This document shows, in pieces, positions 59,413 through 64,000 of a stretch of DNA of 64,000 nt (within the stretch, counting starts at the first letter, position 1; the number at the start of each line of letters is the position of its first letter). Origin of the DNA: an uncultured Lachnoclostridium sp. (GTDB lineage Bacteria > Bacillota > Clostridia > Lachnospirales > Lachnospiraceae); assembly GCA_944381625.1 (NCBI GenBank), contig CALWLW010000001.1, forward strand, positions 248,001 through 312,000, in the 5' to 3' direction. Below the pieces are notes generated by a model. The model was not told the origin of the DNA. It saw only the letters and a program-made list of their open reading frames with translations, and ran no database searches. Both the position numbers and the translations under genes were made by a program.

Positions 59413-60282
59413 CTATCCTTTGAAATTCATCCCATAGCAATAATAGACAAAAAAGGAAGCGGCGCCCCAGCAGACCGCCAGCAGGATAAAGATCAGCGCG
59501 CTCTCCCACTGCTGAAAGCTTTCTCTGATCAGCCACATATTTGCGGTGATGAAAATGAGAACCATCGGCAGGATGATCGAAATCAGCCGGTATCTGCGGT
59601 ACTTTTTTTCCGATATCCCGTCCGGAAGGTAATCTTCCGGATGGGTCATCTCGCAGTGAACCACGATCCCGAACCGGCTGGATGTACGGTAGGCCCGGTA
59701 CTCGATTCCATCAATCTCAAAACGGGGCGAAGTTCCCTCCCTGGTGATCACCATATCCAGATCCGCCTCTTTCGCGTATTTCAGCAATTCCTCCGTGAAT
59801 TCCTCCGGTCTGCCGCAGGGGGTATCCGGCATAAAAGAAAATGCCCGCTTCTGCTCAAACCGGTTCACAGCCGCGTAATCCCTGGCAATCTGAGCGAATA
59901 CCGAACCTTTCTTCTCCTTTTCATCCATATCCTGCAGATAAGCATCCACATCCATGGATTCAAGAGAAGGCTCACGGATGGAGCGGCAAAAAACAAGCGC
60001 CGCATCCAGCCGCTCTTTTTCTGATTCCAGCCGCCGCTCCAGGGCATCCATCGCCTCCGAAAGCGTCGTCTCTCCGTTAAAAAGCTTCCGGATATCCGCA
60101 ATGGGCATATCCAGCCTGCGGAACAGGCAGATGAACTTCAGACGCCGGATATCCTCCTCCGAATACTCTCTGTAATCATTTTCCCGGTTCCTCTCCGGAA
60201 ACAGAAGCTTCTGTCTCTCATAATAGCGGATATTCTGTTCTGTAATCCCCGTAATCCCGGCAGCTTCTTTGATGGACTTCAT
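59413..60282 (-). CDS. MerR family regulator with C-terminal membrane helices
   Basis: This 289-residue protein has an N-terminal MerR domain (SIKEAAGITGITEQNIRYYE, RRLKFICLFRRLDMPIADIR), a coiled linker (about 75-115) and, unusually, two hydrophobic helices near the C terminus (about 233-252 and 258-282). Membrane attachment suggests sensing of a lipid or membrane-active compound. The promoter upstream has a 19-bp spacer with a central dyad, the hallmark of MerR control. The MATE gene follows. Confidence 0.85.
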   Translation of the reverse strand: MKSIKEAAGITGITEQNIRYYERQKLLFPERNRENDYREYSEEDIRRLKFICLFRRLDMPIADIRKLFNGETTLSEAMDALERRLESEKERLDAALVFCRSIREPSLESMDVDAYLQDMDEKEKKGSVFAQIARDYAAVNRFEQKRAFSFMPDTPCGRPEEFTEELLKYAKEADLDMVITREGTSPRFEIDGIEYRAYRTSSRFGIVVHCEMTHPEDYLPDGISEKKYRRYRLISIILPMVLIFITANMWLIRESFQQWESALIFILLAVCWGAASFFVYYCYGMNFKG

Positions 60283-60319
60283 AGTTCAGATGCACCTCCT
60301 GCTTCCCTCTTTTCTTCTA

Positions 60320-60350
60320 TATATAAAGGATATACCAGGTATAAGGTCAA
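60320..60350 (-). promoter_or_regulatory. MerR-type promoter with 19-bp spacer and dyad
   Basis: On the minus strand TTGACC (60350-60345), a 19-bp spacer and TATATA (60325-60320). Inside the spacer lies the 13-bp perfect dyad TATACCTGGTATA (60343-60331). MerR proteins activate such overlong promoters by untwisting DNA, so the regulator-exporter operon is probably autoregulated. Confidence 0.78.
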
Positions 60351-60371
60351 GGGTTTTATTAAAAGCCGCCC

Positions 60372-60851
60372 TTATTTATGATACGGCTCATGATTCCTGA
60401 TCCGGAAGCTCCGGTAGATCTGTTCCAGCAGAATGACCCGCATAAGCTGGTGAGGAAAAGTCATACGGGAAAAACTGAGCCGGTAATCCGCTCGGCCGAG
60501 CACTTCCGGAGAAAGTCCCAGGGAACCGCCGATCAGAAATACCAGGTGGCTGATTCCGCCCACGTTCCAACGCTCCATCTGGGCGGCCAGTTCTTCCGAG
60601 TCCAAAGCCCTGCCATCGATGGCCAGCGCTATCACATGGGCATTGTCCGGAATTTTCTGAAGGATGCGCTCCCCCTCTTTTCTTTTGATCTGAAGCTCCA
60701 GACCTTCTCCCGCGCCGTCCGGCGTCTTCTCATCAGGCACCTCCACAAACTCCAGCCTGCAGTAGCGTCCCAGTCTTTTGACATATTCTTCTATGGCCGC
60801 GGAAAAGTATTTTTCCTTGATCTTTCCAACTGCAATTATGGTTATTTTCAT
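60372..60851 (-). CDS. rlmH: 23S rRNA pseudouridine-1915 N3-methyltransferase
   Basis: This 159-residue SPOUT-class enzyme methylates pseudouridine 1915 in helix 69 of 23S rRNA using SAM. It has MKITIIAVGKIKEKYF at the N terminus, LAIDGRALDSEELA, FLIGGSLGLSPEVL and the C-terminal knot LSFSRMTFPHQLMRVILLEQ followed by IYRSFRIRNHEPYHK. The length is exactly typical. It lies just upstream of the MerR promoter. Confidence 0.96.
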   Translation of the reverse strand: MKITIIAVGKIKEKYFSAAIEEYVKRLGRYCRLEFVEVPDEKTPDGAGEGLELQIKRKEGERILQKIPDNAHVIALAIDGRALDSEELAAQMERWNVGGISHLVFLIGGSLGLSPEVLGRADYRLSFSRMTFPHQLMRVILLEQIYRSFRIRNHEPYHK

Positions 60852-60870
60852 GATTTTCTCCCCTTTGACA

Positions 60871-60899
60871 TTGATTATAACATGTTTTTCTACTATAAT
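60871..60899 (+). promoter_or_regulatory. Promoter of the small membrane-protein gene
   Basis: TTGATT (60871-60876), a 17-bp spacer and TATAAT (60894-60899), about 42 nt before the ATG at 60941. Confidence 0.7.
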
Positions 60900-60940
60900 A
60901 AAAGGGATTTCAAATACGGACGGAAAAAGGAGGGCTGCTT

Positions 60941-61492
60941 ATGCCACGATACCCTGAATACAGAATGGACCCCAATATGTCTGAAGAGGACCGCGCCGAC
61001 ATCCAGGCCCGGCAGGCAGCCGCATCCCAGATGCATACATATACCTCTGCAAAAGAACGGTACTCGGAAGCAAAATCTTCCGCCTGGACCTTTCTGGTCA
61101 TCGGCTGTGCCGGATTCCTGGCAGTTACCGCCGCCCTGACGGGCGTCTTCCATCTTCCACTCAGCCATTTTTCCCTGTTGGTTCTGGACGCCGTTTTTCT
61201 TCTTTTTATCGGCATCGCGTTCCTGTCCTTCCATCATGCGGCAAGGCTCACCGGCGAGGTGACAGGGGAGACGGATCTGAACACGCGCATCCGCAGATGG
61301 GCCACCGACAATCTCCGTCCGGAGGAGCTGATGGTGGATCTGGACGCCAACACCTCCGAAGAGATGAAATATTTTCTGATCTCGGAAATGGTACGGGAAC
61401 GGCTCATGAGGGCTTTCCCGGAGATCGATGACGCATACGCGGAAGAATGGACCGAGAATTATTATAACGAGAACTTTTACAACGAATATTAA
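60941..61492 (+). CDS. Membrane protein of unknown function
   Basis: This 183-residue protein has a hydrophilic N terminus (about 1-45), two transmembrane helices (about 48-68 and 77-97) and an acidic cytoplasmic domain ending in an Asn/Tyr/Glu-rich tail. GGAGGGC precedes the ATG, and a promoter and terminator flank it, so it is a single-gene unit. I recognise no family, though small proteins of this plan are common next to rlmH in Lachnospiraceae by my recollection. Confidence 0.7.
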   Translation: MPRYPEYRMDPNMSEEDRADIQARQAAASQMHTYTSAKERYSEAKSSAWTFLVIGCAGFLAVTAALTGVFHLPLSHFSLLVLDAVFLLFIGIAFLSFHHAARLTGEVTGETDLNTRIRRWATDNLRPEELMVDLDANTSEEMKYFLISEMVRERLMRAFPEIDDAYAEEWTENYYNENFYNEY

Positions 61493-61523
61493 TCTGCGGC
61501 AATATGGCCGCATCCAGATCTTC

Positions 61524-61546
61524 GGCGGGAATCTTCCCGCCGTTTT
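61524..61546 (+). terminator. Terminator after the small membrane-protein gene
   Basis: GGCGGGA (61524-61530) pairs with TCCCGCC (61535-61541), followed by GTTTTC. Confidence 0.75.
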
Positions 61547-61624
61547 CTTATTCTATGAGAATACTCTGCGGACTTCCCCCTAAGACAAAATTTATCCAGG
61601 GACACCAGACTTCTGTGGAACATA

Positions 61625-61704
61625 GTTTTGACAAAAAAAGTTGTCAAAACTATTGACAAATAAAGTTGTCAATGTTATCTTATATATGACAAGAAAAGTT
61701 GTCA
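61625..61704 (+). promoter_or_regulatory. Three palindromic operators before the XRE gene
   Basis: The pattern TTGACAA-N6-TTGTCAA type repeats three times: 61625-61650 (10-bp arms), 61652-61673 (8-bp arms) and 61687-61704 (6-bp arms), each with a 6-bp spacer ending AAAG. The middle site contains a TTGACA that could be the -35 element, with TATCTT 16 bp on as -10. This is consistent with autorepression by the XRE protein. Confidence 0.8.
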
Positions 61705-61740
61705 AAACGCATGCGAATTTCATTGAAAAGGAGTGATACC

Positions 61741-61950
61741 TTGCCGTTGCTCAACCATCTGAAAGAACACCGTTCAAAACTGGGCATCAACCAGACGGAG
61801 CTGGGAAAACTGGCCGGCGTCTCCAGGCAGACCATCAGCCTGATCGAACGGGGAGATTATTCTCCGTCGGTGACCCTGGCCCTGAAGCTGGCAAAGATCT
61901 GCCACGCTTCCGTAGAAGATCTGTTTATTTATGAGGAGGATGAATCATGA
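61741..61950 (+). CDS. XRE family transcriptional regulator
   Basis: This 69-residue Cro/CI-type helix-turn-helix protein (LKEHRSKLGINQTELGKLAG, VSRQTISLIERGDYSPSVTL, ALKLAKICHASVEDLF) resembles the short regulators paired with DUF3169-type membrane proteins. It starts at TTG (61741), 7 nt after AAAGGAGT; an in-frame TTG at 61699 lies inside the third operator. Its stop overlaps the next gene by ATGA. It probably represses its own operon through the three upstream palindromes. Confidence 0.88.
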   Translation: MPLLNHLKEHRSKLGINQTELGKLAGVSRQTISLIERGDYSPSVTLALKLAKICHASVEDLFIYEEDES

Positions 61951-62738
61951 AAGCAAGAAAATCAAATAGCTATACAAAAATACTGTTCATTATGCTGATC
62001 GCCGGCATTGCAGGAGGCATCCTGGGAACTGGCATGTACCTGTTCCTGGGGCATTATGGGCAGGGAATCGAAGGAAACGCCGCCCGTCTTATGGAAGTCC
62101 TGCAGGCAGCCATCCTGCCTGTACTGGGTGTAATCACTGTTCTCTCCGTCATCGCCGGCGAAACGGTATTGAGGAAGCTTCGAAGCATTATGGCCCGTCT
62201 GGCAGAGGCCGAAGATGAGGAAGCCGACCGCCTGGATTATGAAGAAGAAAAATACGCGGCCCTTTCCACAAACATGAATATCCTGTCCCAGATCGTCTGC
62301 CTTATGGTTCTTTCTCTGGGCTACTCGTCCAACTATATCGGAAGCTCCGATTCGGCCAGAGGCAGTTTCCTGCTCGCCTGCCTTGTCTTTCTTGTGTGCA
62401 TGGTCTATGACAGTTTCTGGCAGATCCGGTACCTAAAGATGGTTCAGAAGCTCTATCCGGACAGGAACTTTGACCCGGCCTCCAAAAGCTTCCGCAGACA
62501 ATGGCTGGAGAGCTGTGACGAAGCGGAACGGGAAATTATTTACAGAAGCGCATACAAGGCCTATACCGTTCTGTCAGGGCTTCTGCCTTTCCTGATCCTG
62601 ACGGCCATGCTGGGAAATCTGTTCTTCAATACGGGGATCTTTGCGGTGATTCTGGTGGCGGTGATCTGGCTGACCTTGTCCCTCTCCTACTCCCGCTCTT
62701 CCGTAACGCTGAAGGGAGAAAAAGCGCTGATGAAATAA
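61947..62738 (+). CDS. DUF3169-like membrane protein
   Basis: This 263-residue protein has six hydrophobic segments (about 10-34, 48-68, 112-130, 142-160, 208-228 and 232-250) and a charged loop (AEDEEADRLDYEEEKY). Such proteins commonly follow small XRE regulators in Firmicutes, as here with ATGA overlap. The role may be in membrane-stress or antimicrobial response; this is inference from the pairing only. Confidence 0.72.
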   Translation: MKARKSNSYTKILFIMLIAGIAGGILGTGMYLFLGHYGQGIEGNAARLMEVLQAAILPVLGVITVLSVIAGETVLRKLRSIMARLAEAEDEEADRLDYEEEKYAALSTNMNILSQIVCLMVLSLGYSSNYIGSSDSARGSFLLACLVFLVCMVYDSFWQIRYLKMVQKLYPDRNFDPASKSFRRQWLESCDEAEREIIYRSAYKAYTVLSGLLPFLILTAMLGNLFFNTGIFAVILVAVIWLTLSLSYSRSSVTLKGEKALMK

Positions 62739-62771
62739 TTGTTATCGTATTTATATGCCTGCGCAGTAAAC

Positions 62772-62804
62772 GGCGGTATGCCCTCTTTTTGAGAGCATAC
62801 CGCC
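62772..62804. terminator. Bidirectional terminator between convergent genes
   Basis: GGCGGTATGC (62772-62781) pairs with GCATACCGCC (62795-62804) around a T-rich loop, between the DUF3169-like gene and the hydrolase gene. Confidence 0.7.
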
Positions 62805-62814
62805 TGTTCTCTGA

Positions 62815-63444
62815 CTAAAGGTTCCGCGCATAATATCCATTCAATATTTCTGCCAGAGCCCTGGGATTTTCTTCATTTACTACATGACCTGTGTTTTTTA
62901 TCATCTTCAATTCCGCGTTTTTCATATTTTGGGAAAAATAACTGGCGGATTTCTTATTTGCCCCATCCTTTTCTCCGCACAGGATAAGCGCCGGGCATTC
63001 CACGTGGTTTACCCTGCCGCTGAAATCCAGGTTTTTCATGGTATTTCCCAGAGCAAACGTGTCTTTTTTGCCGAAAGCCATATTCTCAAACACAGACTCC
63101 GGCAAAAGTCTGAAGACCATATTTTGAAAAGCGAAGGCCGCCCTGGGAACTTTATGCGGCGTTCCGATTAAGACCAGTGTTTTTACTTTCTGCGGGAAAT
63201 CCAACGCATAATTCAACGCCAGAATACCGCCTAAAGAAAGGCCGCACAAATGAATCTGCCCATCTATTCCGCCGCAGTATTTTATAAAGGAAGCATAGAG
63301 ATTTTCATAGCTTGCTTCCTTCCCTTCAAGGATGGAAGACAAATCCGGGCACATAATATCGTCCTTGTCCGTCATATGGGAAATAGTCTGATTCCAGCTT
63401 GCCGCTCTGTGGCCTGAACCATGAATAAAAACTTTTGCCGCCAT
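62815..63444 (-). CDS. Alpha/beta hydrolase
   Basis: This 209-residue enzyme has the alpha/beta hydrolase triad: nucleophile Ser in CGLSLGGIL, Asp in LILCGEKDGANK and His in NTGHVVNEENP, plus the oxyanion segment VFIHGSGHRAAS. It is a short form with a small cap. The substrate is unknown (ester, lactone or thioester). GGAG precedes the ATG at 63444. Confidence 0.85.
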   Translation of the reverse strand: MAAKVFIHGSGHRAASWNQTISHMTDKDDIMCPDLSSILEGKEASYENLYASFIKYCGGIDGQIHLCGLSLGGILALNYALDFPQKVKTLVLIGTPHKVPRAAFAFQNMVFRLLPESVFENMAFGKKDTFALGNTMKNLDFSGRVNHVECPALILCGEKDGANKKSASYFSQNMKNAELKMIKNTGHVVNEENPRALAEILNGYYARNL

Positions 63445-63551
63445 ACATGACTCCTTCTAATTCCATATCAAAAAAACAGAAAACAGGAGCCGACGCCCCG
63501 GCGGAAGATCCTCCTTCCATTGCAACAACTCCTTTTTCGAATACCTTCGAC

Positions 63552-63585
63552 GCCATCAGGCCAGCATCACTGCCCGCCTGATGGC
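63552..63585. terminator. Inverted repeat downstream of the flavoprotein gene
   Basis: GCCATCAGGC (63552-63561) and GCCTGATGGC (63576-63585) form a perfect 10-bp stem without a T run. It lies 23 nt after the stop of the gene at 63608 and may end or stabilise its mRNA. Confidence 0.45.
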
Positions 63586-63607
63586 CGCAGGCCTATATCG
63601 GGGTATT

Positions 63608-64000
63608 TTATTTCTGGCTCAGGTACTCATGGATACCCTTTGCGGCCGCTTTTCCTGCGCCCATGGCCAGGATCACCGTAGCCGCTCCGGTCACCGCGTC
63701 GCCTCCGGCATATACGCCCTCTTTCGAGGTCGCGCCGGTATCTTCCGTAGCCACGATGCATTTTCTGCGGTTGATCTCCAGACCTTTGGTGGTGGAGGAG
63801 ATCAGCGGGTTGGGAGAGGTTCCCAGGGACATGATCACCGTATCGCAGTCGATGCGGAACTCCGATCCCGGAACTTCCACCGGGCGGCGTCTTCCGGATG
63901 CGTCCGGCTCGCCCAGTTCCATACGGATACAGGTAATGCCGCTTACCCATCCGTTTTCATCCTCATGGATCTCCACCGGATTGGTGAGCAGGTTGAAGAT
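63608..64000 (-). CDS. Glutamate synthase small subunit-like flavoprotein (C-terminal part)
   Basis: About 130 C-terminal residues of an FAD/NAD(P)H oxidoreductase are visible; the gene enters from beyond base 64000. It has FRIDCDTVIMSLGTSPNPLI, GVYAGGDAVTGAATVILAMG and GKAAAKGIHEYLSQK, the usual end of GltD/NfnB-type proteins. It would pass electrons from NADPH to a partner subunit or ferredoxin. Which member (GltD, NADPH-dependent GltA or NfnB) cannot be decided from this part. Confidence 0.85.
   Translation of the reverse strand: MFNLLTNPVEIHEDENGWVSGITCIRMELGEPDASGRRRPVEVPGSEFRIDCDTVIMSLGTSPNPLISSTTKGLEINRRKCIVATEDTGATSKEGVYAGGDAVTGAATVILAMGAGKAAAKGIHEYLSQK

Noticed and set aside
60893..61513. 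206-codon minus-strand frame
   Set aside because: Shadow of the plus-strand membrane-protein gene, which has a promoter, ribosome site and membrane helices.

Overview
The window looks like chromosomal DNA of a gut-type Firmicute, most probably a Lachnospiraceae/Clostridia member. The evidence is T-box-controlled pheST and leuA, a SpoIID-like protein and a SleB-like hydrolase, a CotH-kinase protein, a YesM/YesN-type two-component system, a VanG-type ligase cluster and moderately GC-rich codon use. Most genes lie on the minus strand in long, tightly packed or overlapping operons. I see no tRNA, rRNA, CRISPR array, prophage or intact insertion sequence.

Layout. 1-3.9 kb: a VanG-type cluster (vanR-vanS-vanG-vanXY; vanXY is cut by the window edge) with matching putative VanR operators before vanR and vanG. 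3.9-5.4 kb: a MATE exporter. 5.5-13.4 kb: a simple-sugar ABC transporter, a YesM/YesN-like sensor pair and a UroD-fold enzyme. 13.5-15.1 kb: a metallophosphoesterase downstream of a complete type III toxin-antitoxin locus of CptIN type. 15.2-18.7 kb: glgB, a TetR regulator, an HD protein and a NusG-II protein. 18.8-32.9 kb: one long apparent operon with a YehL-YehM-YehP-YehQ-YehI-like module (MoxR ATPase, DUF5682, VWA, double SWIM, DUF4132) followed by a heterodimeric ABC exporter.

33.0-35.0 kb: a visibly AT-richer accessory island. It has two copies of a small type I toxin-antitoxin-like module (32-codon hydrophobic peptide with a convergent antisense RNA) flanking a decayed higBA pair, plus an IS30-like transposase remnant. 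35.0-41.7 kb: queA, a CotH-kinase protein, pheT and pheS with a Phe T-box. 41.8-48.9 kb: a PRD/PTS-type activator facing an operon for an ascorbate-type PTS, two different aldolase-family enzymes and a KpsF-like sugar-phosphate isomerase, which suggests catabolism of a sugar acid or related sugar. 49.0-57.9 kb: a BrkB-like membrane protein, a SpoIID-like protein, a probable 6S RNA, threonine synthase, a SleB-like hydrolase, leuA with a Leu T-box and an orphan HipA-like kinase. 58.0-64.0 kb: a MATE exporter with its MerR regulator, rlmH, a small membrane protein, an autoregulated XRE-DUF3169 pair, an alpha/beta hydrolase and the end of a glutamate synthase small-subunit-like flavoprotein.

The observations most worth following are the CptIN locus, whose two 45-nt repeats show compensatory base changes supporting a pseudoknot; the twin type I modules, whose terminator stems also covary; the Yeh-type five-gene system joined to an ABC exporter; and the 29-bp operator shared by the vanR and vanG promoters. 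Gene functions rest on reading motifs and remembered families. No database search was possible.
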